46,108 nt of DNA from Hellea sp. Its GTDB lineage: Bacteria > Pseudomonadota > Alphaproteobacteria > Caulobacterales > Maricaulaceae. Position numbers and translations under genes: made by a program. Shown here one piece after another: positions 33,345-40,840 of this stretch (position 1 is the first letter of the stretch; each line of letters opens with the position of its first letter). The notes beneath the pieces are model-generated. The model was not told where the DNA came from. It was given only the letters and a program-made list of their open reading frames with translations, and ran no database searches. The stretch covers positions 13,954 to 60,061 of the forward strand of contig JAHDCL010000005.1 of NCBI GenBank assembly GCA_020629875.1, in the 5' to 3' direction.

Positions 33345-35381
33345 ATGTTTGAGCACGATATGGGCGCTAGTTTTGCGAATAATTCAGGCCGTGATGTCTC
33401 AGCCGAAGGTTTATCCAAAGCTGAGCATTTGGGATATGCTCGGATAACCTCAGACCTCGTGATAGATTTTGTTAGTCCGTATTTTTACGAGGTGATGGGG
33501 GCAGATTTTTCATTAGATTTGACAGGCAAAAGGTTAGATCAAGTATTAGATAAAGTGGAGCTCCTGGACGTTGATACGACTTCTAGGCTTAACCTTTTGA
33601 CGCTCTTAACGCGCATTGCGGAAAGTCAGGCGACGAAAAATGATCAACGCACTACTGCTCTCCACACGACGCTCAATGGTCGCCAAATACGTATCAACAC
33701 GTGGATTAACCCTACGGGAGAGCTAATTGTCACCGCTCGTGATGTTTCTGAGGAACGTCGCCGAATAAAGTTACTAGAGATTGCGATGGACTCAGCGAAT
33801 GCTGGGTTCTGGTCAATGAACTTCGAAAATGGCGAGTTTACGTATAGCGATTCTGTAACTCAGCGTTTGAGTGATGCGGAAATCGAGAAAATGCAGAAGG
33901 ATGGACTCTGGTCGATTGTTCATGAAGATGACCTTGCTCAAGTGACAAAGGCTTGGGCAGACATATTAGCTGGAAAAGCTGATTTTGATCTGACCTACCG
34001 TGTGAACACAGAAAAAGATGGTGTGATTTGGCAACGCAGCGTGGGCCAAATGGAACGAGGATCAGATGGCCATGTTGTGGGCGCAACCGCTTTTGTTAAA
34101 GATATCACCGATGAAATTAAAAAGCAGAGCGATCTTTTAACGGCGAAGGAGACATCTAAAGCAAAATCAGAGTTTTTGGCTAGAATGAGTCATGAAATTC
34201 GCACTCCGCTCAATGCAATTATCGGGATGAGCGATAGTCTGAAGGATGAAGACTTGCCTGAGGATATTATGGAAGTCGTCGAAGATATTGAGCAAGCCGC
34301 CGAAGGCCTTCACCTCCTTCTTTCGAAAACTTTAGATCACGCAAAGCTTATCTCGGATAAGGTCCAGATTGACCTCCAGGAAGATAATGTCCGTGAGGTG
34401 ATTTCGACATCCACAAAATTATGGAATCCTCAATGTTCTGCTTCAGGTATAGCGTTGAGAACTCATTTTGATGCAAAGCTACCCGAGCAGCTATTGCTCG
34501 ACGGATTCCGGTTGCAACAATGCCTAAATAACTTGTTGTCAAATGCGGTGAAGTTTACAAAGTCTGGCCGCATCGATGTGATTGTTAAGACAGCGCAGGT
34601 GAAGGGCCGCGACTCGCTGATTATTGCCGTTAAAGACACGGGAATTGGCATGACGGCGGAACAAGCTAAGTTCATTTTTGAGGAATTCTCTCAAGCCGAT
34701 AACTCGATTTCTCGTATTTATGGCGGCACGGGCCTAGGTATGAGCATCACAAAACAATTAACGGAATTGATGGGCGGTGAAATTCGCGTGAAGTCGGAGC
34801 TCGGCACTGGTTCTACATTTGCCTTAGTTTTACCTATCTTACACGATCGCGGGGACTTGAACCCGCAAGAAACAAAAGCTGTATCCGTAGAGGACACGAC
34901 TAAAGTAAAAGACATGGCAGTTGAGGTCGCTCCTAATCCGCCTCAGGTCAGAGCTCCCAATAAACCGTTTGAGGGCCTTTCCGTTCTCTGTGTGGAAGAT
35001 AACCCTGTAAACCAAAAGGTGGTTAAGCGCCTTATCGGCAAGCGGGTCGCAAATTTGACATTTGCAAATAATGGCCGCGAAGCCTTGGATAATCTTAGTT
35101 TGATGCATGTCGACGTCGTTCTGATGGATATACACATGCCTGTTATGGACGGCATTGAGGCGACGCTAGAAATTCGCGGAAGTAAAGAGCCCTGGGCCAA
35201 TGTTGTCATTATCGCTTTGACCGCAGATCCTGATTATCAGCAAAAACGTATTTGTAAAAATATTGGGATGGACGATACGATCGCCAAGCCGGTTAAGCGT
35301 GAAGATATTTTGAGGGCCTTTGATCGCACATTAGGCACAGTTTCTCCCGAATTTACTCAGGCGGTAAAGTTAACAGCCTAG
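33345..35381 (+). CDS. Hybrid sensor histidine kinase/response regulator with PAS domain
   Basis: A 678-residue soluble hybrid kinase. The order is an N-terminal PAS-like region (~25-130), a PAS/PAC domain (~140-260, PAC end GATAFVKDITDEIKK), HisKA with FLARMSHEIRTPLNAI (His283), an HATPase (~390-500, N-box CLNNLLSNAVKFT, DTGIGM, GGTGLGMSI), a linker, and a receiver (~545-665) with acidic pair ED (~551-552), phospho-acceptor Asp595 in VVLMDIHMPVMDG and Lys in IAKPVKRED. No membrane helix is visible, so it probably senses an intracellular signal. No phosphotransferase or regulator lies nearby. It converges on DUF1272 with a 2-bp gap. Confidence 0.94.
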   Translation: MFEHDMGASFANNSGRDVSAEGLSKAEHLGYARITSDLVIDFVSPYFYEVMGADFSLDLTGKRLDQVLDKVELLDVDTTSRLNLLTLLTRIAESQATKNDQRTTALHTTLNGRQIRINTWINPTGELIVTARDVSEERRRIKLLEIAMDSANAGFWSMNFENGEFTYSDSVTQRLSDAEIEKMQKDGLWSIVHEDDLAQVTKAWADILAGKADFDLTYRVNTEKDGVIWQRSVGQMERGSDGHVVGATAFVKDITDEIKKQSDLLTAKETSKAKSEFLARMSHEIRTPLNAIIGMSDSLKDEDLPEDIMEVVEDIEQAAEGLHLLLSKTLDHAKLISDKVQIDLQEDNVREVISTSTKLWNPQCSASGIALRTHFDAKLPEQLLLDGFRLQQCLNNLLSNAVKFTKSGRIDVIVKTAQVKGRDSLIIAVKDTGIGMTAEQAKFIFEEFSQADNSISRIYGGTGLGMSITKQLTELMGGEIRVKSELGTGSTFALVLPILHDRGDLNPQETKAVSVEDTTKVKDMAVEVAPNPPQVRAPNKPFEGLSVLCVEDNPVNQKVVKRLIGKRVANLTFANNGREALDNLSLMHVDVVLMDIHMPVMDGIEATLEIRGSKEPWANVVIIALTADPDYQQKRICKNIGMDDTIAKPVKREDILRAFDRTLGTVSPEFTQAVKLTA

Positions 35382-35383
35382 GC

Positions 35384-35599
35384 TTACTTTAAAACTCGTT
35401 TGGTAGAGGCTGGATATTTTTCGAGCCACTTACCGACCCGTGTGGGCCGGGGCGTTAAAAGGCCTCCACAATTGGGGCAAGTATCTTGTAGTTTTTGGTC
35501 ATTGCAATTTGAGCAGAATGTACATTCTAGCGAACAGATGAACACCCCATCATTAGAAGCAGGGAGGTCCTTATCGCAGAGCTCACAATTTGGCCGCAT
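35384..35599 (-). CDS. DUF1272 zinc-binding small protein
   Basis: A 71-residue protein with eight cysteines in two clusters: CELCDKDL with the later CSLECTFCSNC, and CPNCGGLLTPRP. This matches DUF1272, a small probable zinc-ribbon family with no known function. It overlaps panC by 17 nt, which suggests translational coupling. The family is frequently found as a single short gene; its presence downstream of panC is not known to be functional. Confidence 0.87.
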   Translation of the reverse strand: MRPNCELCDKDLPASNDGVFICSLECTFCSNCNDQKLQDTCPNCGGLLTPRPTRVGKWLEKYPASTKRVLK

Positions 35600-36482
35600 T
35601 TATAGCATATTGCGAGGCTTTCAGTGCTCTGACAGGAAAATTGTCAATGAGGCGAACGCCTCTGCAATGCGCCGCAACTAACAGTCTTGCGGGGCCGTTC
35701 AAGATACCACCTTCAAGAACAGTAAGAGAGTTCGGGCTTCGCACTTCGACATAATCCACGGAACTAAACCCCGCAGCTAATAGAGCTTTGGCAGCGCGAT
35801 CCGTTGCCAAATCAACATTTTCGCCTTTAGACATTTGGAGGGCACAATAACGCATAATTTCGTTTAAACGTCTGGCTATGCTGAGTCCTTCTTCATCGAA
35901 ATACTTATTTCTTGAAGATAAGGCCAAGCCATGCTCGTCACGCGCGATTTTTGCGCCGACGATTTTAATAGGCATGTCCAAATCTTCCACCAAACGGCGA
36001 ATAGTTGCCAGCTGTTGATAATCTTTCTCGCCGAATATCGCTATGTCTGGCGCCACGCGGTTAAGCAACTTCGTGACAACCAGAGCAACCCCGTCGAAAA
36101 ATGTTGGACGATGGTCGGTTTCCAACCCTTCTGCAACGCCGCCAACTCTTATTTTCGTGGCATGATGCACGTCATACATAGATTCTGGCTTTGGGATGTA
36201 AATTAAATCAACACCTTCCTTTTTGAGCATTGCAACATCGGGTTTTTCAGTGCGGGGGTAGGCGTCAAAATCCTCACCTGGCGCAAACTGAGTGGGGTTT
36301 ACATAGATTGAGACAACAACGCGGTCCGCTTTCTTTTTGGCTAGCGTTACCAGGCTCATGTGCCCTTGATGTAGGGCCCCCATAGTTGGGACAAAGGCAA
36401 TGGTTTCGCCAGCTTTTCGAAACTCCCAAATATTGCCGCGCAAGCTGCGCTCGGAACGAACAATTTTTGTTTTTGCTGACAT
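35583..36482 (-). CDS. panC: Pantothenate synthetase
   Basis: Condenses pantoate and beta-alanine with ATP to form pantothenate, the CoA precursor. The 299-residue protein has the nucleotidyl-transferase fold: PTMGALHQGHMSLV (HIGH-like), IYVNPTQFAPGEDFDAYPR, FGEKDYQQLATIRR and the LALSSRNKYF segment (KMSKS-like). Full length. It starts 10 bp after the upstream D,D-carboxypeptidase stop. Its 3' end overlaps DUF1272. panB is not in the window. Confidence 0.96.
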   Translation of the reverse strand: MSAKTKIVRSERSLRGNIWEFRKAGETIAFVPTMGALHQGHMSLVTLAKKKADRVVVSIYVNPTQFAPGEDFDAYPRTEKPDVAMLKKEGVDLIYIPKPESMYDVHHATKIRVGGVAEGLETDHRPTFFDGVALVVTKLLNRVAPDIAIFGEKDYQQLATIRRLVEDLDMPIKIVGAKIARDEHGLALSSRNKYFDEEGLSIARRLNEIMRYCALQMSKGENVDLATDRAAKALLAAGFSSVDYVEVRSPNSLTVLEGGILNGPARLLVAAHCRGVRLIDNFPVRALKASQYAINAAKL

Positions 36483-36492
36483 TTAGGGCCTC

Positions 36493-37713
36493 TTAATTTG
36501 AGGCTACAATCAAGCATCCCGAGGCGAGGTTCGCAAGCAATTTGCAGGCGGCTTGTGCGTCTTTTACTGACAGTCCATCGAAGCGCGCGCGATAGAGCGT
36601 TTGCCCGTTTCGTGTGAGCGGGCGGACATTGGCATGTGCCTTCGCCAGAATATGTAACCCTTCAACTGAGGAAAGTTGTTCCTCAGCGTCTTTTTTCTTT
36701 AAAAATGCGCCAACTTGTATGCCCCAGTTGGTCTCGATTTGGGCGTTAGAAATTTGAAGAGAGCTGTCATCGCTGATTGTCACTGTTTTCGTATCCGAGC
36801 CGCGCAACCGTATGGCCTGAGGTACTTTCACGCTGCTCGTTAATTGAACATTTTTTCGGCTTGGGGCGTGTTCCCTGACGACCGTTACCGGAGGAAGCGC
36901 TTCTACTGGTTTGATGCCCATGACGTTAAAGCCTCGTTCAATCAAGTCTTGCATATGAGAATTTCTCGAAGCTCCGCTTGCACCTCCTAGCACGACTGCG
37001 ATTAGGCGCCGCCCATCGCGTTGCGCTGAAACGATAAGATTATACCCGCTATCACGCGTGTATCCCGTTTTGAATCCATCTACGCCATCTAGCCAGTGAA
37101 GTAAGCCATTCGTATTTTTGTAAGTGCGTCCGCCATACTGAAAGCGTTCTTGCCCGAAATAATGATAATAGCGGCGATGGTTTTTCAGAATGTTTGAGGC
37201 AAGCTTTGCCATGTCTCTTGCGGATGTTTTCTGCTCGGGGTTAGGTAATCCATTCGCCGTTTTGAAAGTGGTTTTTGTCATTCCCAAACTTCGCGCCTTC
37301 GCTGTCATTTGTTGCGCGAAGGCTTCTTCTGATCCGGCTAAACGTTCTGCCAGAACCACTGCGGCATCATTGGCGCTCTTTACGGCCACTGCCTGTATGA
37401 GATTTTCCACAGTTATGGTTTGCCCCGCCCGAAGACCTAATTTAGTGGGCGAGGTTCTAGCTGCTTGAGGAGAAACGCGGACGGGCTCTTTAAGCTTAAG
37501 GGTGCCAGCGTTTAACGCATCAAACGTTAGATATAACGTCATAGCTTTGGTCAGGGAGGCGGGATACCGTAAATCGTCGATTTGCCTCGCGTGAATGATT
37601 TCTAAGGTGTCAGCATCCACGACAATTGACGCATAGCGGCGCGGTGTTTCTTGTGCCCATGCTGACAAGGTCATCATGGCAATGGCTAAAATGAATGTAA
37701 TGACGCGCAGCAT
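36493..37713 (-). CDS. D-alanyl-D-alanine carboxypeptidase with C-terminal SPOR domain
   Basis: A 406-residue penicillin-binding protein of the DacA (PBP5) class, S11 family. A signal peptide ends near SAWAQE. The active-site motifs are Ser53-x-x-Lys56 (SLTK), Ser113-Ala-Asn115 and Lys215-Thr-Gly. It trims the terminal D-Ala from peptidoglycan pentapeptides in the periplasm. The C-terminal ~75 residues (WGIQVGAFLKKKDAEEQL to the end) form a SPOR domain, which binds denuded septal glycan, instead of the usual PBP5 amphipathic anchor. This suggests division-site targeting. A row of TTAA motifs lies 26-50 bp upstream of the start. Confidence 0.93.
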   Translation of the reverse strand: MLRVITFILAIAMMTLSAWAQETPRRYASIVVDADTLEIIHARQIDDLRYPASLTKAMTLYLTFDALNAGTLKLKEPVRVSPQAARTSPTKLGLRAGQTITVENLIQAVAVKSANDAAVVLAERLAGSEEAFAQQMTAKARSLGMTKTTFKTANGLPNPEQKTSARDMAKLASNILKNHRRYYHYFGQERFQYGGRTYKNTNGLLHWLDGVDGFKTGYTRDSGYNLIVSAQRDGRRLIAVVLGGASGASRNSHMQDLIERGFNVMGIKPVEALPPVTVVREHAPSRKNVQLTSSVKVPQAIRLRGSDTKTVTISDDSSLQISNAQIETNWGIQVGAFLKKKDAEEQLSSVEGLHILAKAHANVRPLTRNGQTLYRARFDGLSVKDAQAACKLLANLASGCLIVASN

Positions 37714-37738
37714 GAGGCTCAGATAAGGCCTTGAAGGT

Positions 37739-37762
37739 TTAACTATGGTTAATATGCGTTAA
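37739..37762. promoter_or_regulatory. Three helically phased TTAA elements upstream of the SPOR carboxypeptidase gene
   Basis: TTAA occurs at 37739-37742, 37749-37752 and 37759-37762, exactly 10 bp apart. Seen on the minus strand this includes TTAAC-CATA-GTTAA, a 5-bp dyad. The spacing differs by one from the CtrA pattern (TTAA-N7-TTAA), so binding by CtrA is doubtful. Confidence 0.35.
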
Positions 37763-37805
37763 GATGTGCTGTGATTTGTGAAATCCTGCAAACGATAAGT
37801 TGCTT

Positions 37806-38393
37806 CTAATACAGCTTTTGCGCCCCCCACAATTTATATCTTTGCGTCCAGCCTTTAAGGCCCTCAGCGGACTTCACTTTACACCAATCATTTTCGTTAC
37901 ATTCCTCAAGCTCGAGCAGTGCATTTCGCTCCACAAGAGCTGTAATACGTCCCGTGTCTTTGGCTTTTGAATGCAGAGTGGCATCCTCGAGTACGAGGAC
38001 GCGCCGCGTGCCGGACAATGCGGGTTTATGAATCCATGCTTCGTCGCCCGTTACGTCGCGAACCTTTCGCCACATCTCGGTCTCAGCGACAACAACCAGT
38101 GGCAATCCCTTCCGTCGATATTGCCATGCAACAGGATGCTGCCGCGAGGGACCAGTGCGACCATTTACTTTCCCCACTTTAAGACTGACATAGCGCGGTA
38201 CGGGGAAGCCGCTAGGGGTTTTGGCCGCGGAGACCTGATATATATTATCTGTTCGTGCCGCGCGATCCGGGAGTTTCTTGACGACACGCCGGATGCGTCG
38301 GTCATCACTGGATTGACCGGAATTCTGTGCCGCTGCAGGGAGTGCATAGGCCGCGATTGTCGCTGAACATATGATAGGGAGTAATCTAATCAT
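37806..38393 (-). CDS. Periplasmic SH3-domain protein
   Basis: A 195-residue exported protein with a signal peptide (ends near PAAAQN). Two bacterial SH3-like segments follow: one at ~72-128 (KVNGRTGPSRQHPVAW to WIHKPALSGTR) and one at ~132-190 (HSKAKDTGRITALVE to GLKGWTQRYKLWG). Such domains often bind peptidoglycan. Alphaproteobacterial genomes often carry this gene divergent from a 2-hydroxyacid dehydrogenase, as here. The exact role is unknown. Confidence 0.88.
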   Translation of the reverse strand: MIRLLPIICSATIAAYALPAAAQNSGQSSDDRRIRRVVKKLPDRAARTDNIYQVSAAKTPSGFPVPRYVSLKVGKVNGRTGPSRQHPVAWQYRRKGLPLVVVAETEMWRKVRDVTGDEAWIHKPALSGTRRVLVLEDATLHSKAKDTGRITALVERNALLELEECNENDWCKVKSAEGLKGWTQRYKLWGAQKLY

Positions 38394-38421
38394 GGGACGT
38401 TTAATGCGCTGAAGGCCTAAA

Positions 38422-38457
38422 CCAAAGGTAAATTTTGTGCGAAATGACTGCCTTTGG
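38422..38457. repeat. Nested hairpin/dyad in the divergent promoter region
   Basis: CCAAAGG (38422-38428) and CCTTTGG (38451-38457) are perfect inverted repeats; inside them ATTT (38432-38435) pairs with AAAT (38442-38445). It lies between the divergent SH3 and dehydrogenase genes and could be an operator or a leader hairpin. Confidence 0.4.
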
Positions 38458-38494
38458 GCTTGAGAATCTACCGAAAAAAGCGTCTATTCGGAAC

Positions 38495-39508
38495 ATGAGT
38501 TTTCATAAATTAACTAATCCGCGCGTGAGCGTGACACGGCGTCTTCCTAAGAATGTGGAAGATAGAATGCGAGATCTCTTTAATGCAACTTTACGAGATG
38601 AGGATACGGCGCTTACTCAAGACGAGCTAAAAGCGGCGATTGCGACTTGTGAAGTCTTCGTTCCTACTGTGACAGATGATATTAATGCGAGCGTTATTGC
38701 GGCGGCATCGCCAGACCTTAAACTGATAGCAAATTTTGGCGCGGGTACCGATCATATTGATGTAAAGGCAGCTCATGAGCGCGGGATTACTGTGACTAAT
38801 ACACCTGGCGTGTTAACGGAAGACACAGCGGATCTTACCATGGCACTTATTCTCGCCGTACCGCGCAGATTGGTAGAAGGTGATCGTAGAACCCGGGCAG
38901 GTAATTTCCAAGGATGGTCTCCAACTTTCATGCTGGGACATCGCGTTCGAGGAAAAAAATTAGGTATTATAGGCATGGGCCGTATTGGGCAGGCTGTTGC
39001 CCGCCGCGCAAGCGCGTTTGGATTGGATGTCCATTATCATAATCGCCGACGCCTTCCTGCGGGAATTGAGGATACGCTTGACGCGACTTACTGGCCAGAA
39101 TTAGATCCGATGCTAACGGCGATCGATATTCTGTCGATTAACTGTCCCAGCACGCCCTCTACGCATCATCTAATAAATTCTGAGCGCCTAAAACTTCTTT
39201 CACCTGAAAGCTACATCGTGAACACATCCCGAGGCGAAGTGATTGATGAGGCGGCTCTCGCAAAAGCGCTATCCAAAGGTGAATTGGGTGGGGCGGGACT
39301 AGATGTCTACGAAAATGAACCAGAGGTACACGTTGAGTTGATGAGCCTGCCCAATGTTATCCTCGCGCCACATATTGGTTCGGCCACTCATGAGAGCCGC
39401 AGAGAAATGGGTGAAAAAGTAATGATTAATATTCGCGCTTTGATGGATGGTCATGCTTTCCCAGATCGCGTTTTGCCGCCTGGGGCAAGTTTTTCCAAGG
39501 CTTCCTAA
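38495..39508 (+). CDS. D-isomer specific 2-hydroxyacid dehydrogenase (glyoxylate/hydroxypyruvate reductase type)
   Basis: A ~337-residue cytosolic NAD(P)H-dependent dehydrogenase. It starts MSFHKLTNPRVSVTRRLP, like the family, so I chose the ATG at 38495 over earlier in-frame codons. The Rossmann motif is LGIIGMGRIGQAVARRA. Catalytic residues are Arg in NTSRGEVIDE, Glu in the ENEPEVH region, and His in LAPHIGSATHESR. The sequence fits D-glycerate dehydrogenase or glyoxylate reductase; substrate choice is inferred. A nested dyad lies in the upstream region. Confidence 0.92.
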   Translation: MSFHKLTNPRVSVTRRLPKNVEDRMRDLFNATLRDEDTALTQDELKAAIATCEVFVPTVTDDINASVIAAASPDLKLIANFGAGTDHIDVKAAHERGITVTNTPGVLTEDTADLTMALILAVPRRLVEGDRRTRAGNFQGWSPTFMLGHRVRGKKLGIIGMGRIGQAVARRASAFGLDVHYHNRRRLPAGIEDTLDATYWPELDPMLTAIDILSINCPSTPSTHHLINSERLKLLSPESYIVNTSRGEVIDEAALAKALSKGELGGAGLDVYENEPEVHVELMSLPNVILAPHIGSATHESRREMGEKVMINIRALMDGHAFPDRVLPPGASFSKAS

Positions 39509-39608
39509 CTGAGAAGTATATGCTGTGGCGCAAGCCTTTCAGGCTGATTACCCCTGATAGACGATCTTTGGAGTTCATTAATCACGAATTCAAGATTGTT
39601 CTCGGATA

Positions 39609-39638
39609 TTGACCTCTGGCTGTAAGAGCAAGTTTAAT
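39609..39638 (+). promoter_or_regulatory. Promoter-like element within the intergenic region
   Basis: TTGACC (39609-39614) and TTTAAT (39633-39638) are separated by 18 bp. A start near 39645 would give a transcript of ~290 nt ending at the terminator. Confidence 0.45.
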
Positions 39639-39651
39639 TGAAACTCAAGAT

Positions 39652-39723
39652 ATGTTGAAAACAATTAAGAAACGTGTCATATCGGAGGTGTCGAGGGGCG
39701 CAACTCTCGAAGATATTAAATGA
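39652..39723 (+). CDS. Possible 23-residue small protein
   Basis: The reading frame MLKTIKKRVISEVSRGATL... ends at TGA 39721-39723 and overlaps the next frame by 4 nt (ATGA). It is basic at the N terminus. There is no clear ribosome-binding site, only CTCAAG before the ATG. It is not recognised. The coupling to the second frame is the main reason to list it. Confidence 0.2.
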   Translation: MLKTIKKRVISEVSRGATLEDIK

Positions 39724-39818
39724 AGGATTTATTGGCGAACGTCGCCGAGAATTCTCTACCTATTGACGGTGATAATATGGTCAAAATAGCGTATCGATTT
39801 CTTGCGCTGAATAATTAG
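39720..39818 (+). CDS. Possible 32-residue small protein
   Basis: The reading frame starts MKDLLANVAENSLPIDGDN, overlaps the preceding frame by ATGA and ends at TAG 39816-39818. The composition is protein-like (amphipathic, with a hydrophobic IAYRFLAL near the end), but no family is recognised and there is no strong ribosome-binding site. Confidence 0.25.
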   Translation: MKDLLANVAENSLPIDGDNMVKIAYRFLALNN

Positions 39819-39900
39819 GCGAAGATTTCTATACGCATCCGAGCGAGCGTAGAACCACATAAACCCTCCCCCAATTGGGTCTGTAGTTCTACAATCGATG

Positions 39901-39940
39901 ACCCTCCTTCGGTGAAAGCCGAGGGAGGGTTATTCTTTTA
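39901..39940 (+). terminator. Strong intrinsic terminator in the 39.5-40.0 kb interval
   Basis: ACCCTCCTTCGG (39901-39912) and CCGAGGGAGGGT (39919-39930) form a 12-bp stem with one G-U pair and a 6-nt loop, followed by TATTCTTTT. The nearest upstream conventional gene ends almost 400 bp earlier, so a closer transcript is implied. Confidence 0.75.
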
Positions 39941-40015
39941 CAGTGAGCATTCCCCTTTATACTGGCCCGTCTCTCTGATTAGACTCTTAAGATTTTAACG
40001 GGCATAACGCGCTTT

Positions 40016-40840
40016 ATGGCGGATAGAAAAATTAAGGCATGGTCTAAAAAGATATTAGTCGCGGTCAGCGGCTTAACACTCTCTTTAGGGAGTGTTGGAC
40101 TGCGAATGGCTGATCTGAAATTGGGAGAAACCGGTCAATTGCGATCTGTATTGGATGGCGACACGTTATATTTGGACAGTGGCTTAAAGGTGCGCCTCTC
40201 CGCTATTCAGGCCCCCAAGTTACCTTTGGGGCGAGAGGGGTTTGAGGCTTGGCCTTTAGGTGAAGAGAGCAAGTCGGCCTTAGAGACCCTCACGAAAGAC
40301 AAAAGATTGCAGCTTTATTATGGAGGGGAAAGCCGAGATCGCTATGGCCGCGCCTTAGCGCAGACTTTCACCCTAGATGGCGAGGGTGATAGAGATGTTT
40401 GGCTTCAAGAAGAAATGGTGCGGCTCGGTATGGCGCGTGTCTATACTTGGCCGGATACTTTTCAAGATTCTAAAAAACTATACGCAGCTGAAATTGAGGC
40501 GCGAGATGCGAAGCGAGGTATTTGGGGGAATGACTATTATCGTATACGAAGCCCAGAGCCGAACGCCCTTGCCCAAGATGTTGATAGTTACCAAATCATT
40601 CAGGGTGTCATTACCTCAACGGCTGACATAAGAGGGCAGGTTTATTTGAATTTTGGTGCAGACTATCGAACAGACTTTACAATTATTATTGCAAAGAGAG
40701 ACCGCAAACGGTTCGAAAAGTCAGGGATTAATCCTCTCAGTCTCGAAGGCGCCACAGTACGGGTAAGAGGATGGGTCGAATTATCCAACGGCCCGATGGT
40801 TTGGCTAGATCATCCCGAGAGATTAGAAGTGCTAAACTAA
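40016..40840 (+). CDS. Thermonuclease (SNase)-like protein, membrane-anchored or exported
   Basis: A 274-residue protein with a hydrophobic N-terminal segment (~12-30) then an SNase-like domain (~40-165): VLDGDTLYLDSGLKVRLSAIQAP with the first active-site Arg, and ESRDRYGRALA with the second. A Glu in PLGEESKSAL may be the general base. The C-terminal ~100 residues form an extra domain of unknown type (VYLNFGADYRTDFTIII, later VRVRGWVE). A nuclease role is probable but the substrate is not known. The last 4 nt overlap the convergent small lipoprotein gene. Confidence 0.85.
   Translation: MADRKIKAWSKKILVAVSGLTLSLGSVGLRMADLKLGETGQLRSVLDGDTLYLDSGLKVRLSAIQAPKLPLGREGFEAWPLGEESKSALETLTKDKRLQLYYGGESRDRYGRALAQTFTLDGEGDRDVWLQEEMVRLGMARVYTWPDTFQDSKKLYAAEIEARDAKRGIWGNDYYRIRSPEPNALAQDVDSYQIIQGVITSTADIRGQVYLNFGADYRTDFTIIIAKRDRKRFEKSGINPLSLEGATVRVRGWVELSNGPMVWLDHPERLEVLN

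Larger units (their letters stand above)
39645..39940 (+). ncRNA. Candidate structured small RNA
   Basis: A stretch bounded by a promoter-like element and an intrinsic terminator. Potential hairpins: TCGAG/CTCGA (39691-39695 with 39706-39710); TTGGCGA/TCGCCGA (39732-39748, 3-nt loop, one G-U); GTAGAAC/GTTCTAC (39849-39855 with 39886-39892), inside which ACA/TGT and ACCC/GGGT also pair; and the terminator. AACCCTCCC (39862-39870) is exactly complementary to GGGAGGGTT (39923-39931), so the terminator's 3' arm has an alternative upstream partner. The two tiny reading frames may make it dual-function. Confidence 0.35.
39509..40015 (+). other. 507-bp interval with no conventional gene
   Basis: The only gap over 300 bases. 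It contains, left to right: a small AGCCT-TTC-AGGCT hairpin (39533-39545) after the dehydrogenase stop, a promoter-like element (39609-39638), two tiny overlapping reading frames (39652-39818), several stem-loops (39691-39710, 39732-39748, 39849-39892), a strong terminator (39901-39940), and the leader of the nuclease gene. I saw no tRNA, SRP RNA or tmRNA signature in it. Confidence 0.7.

Noticed and set aside
39509-40015. tmRNA or SRP RNA in the 39.5-40.0 kb interval
   Set aside because: No tRNA-like acceptor end, no tag-peptide frame and no GGUCAGG/GGAAGCA-type SRP core; the structured RNA here does not match these families by eye.
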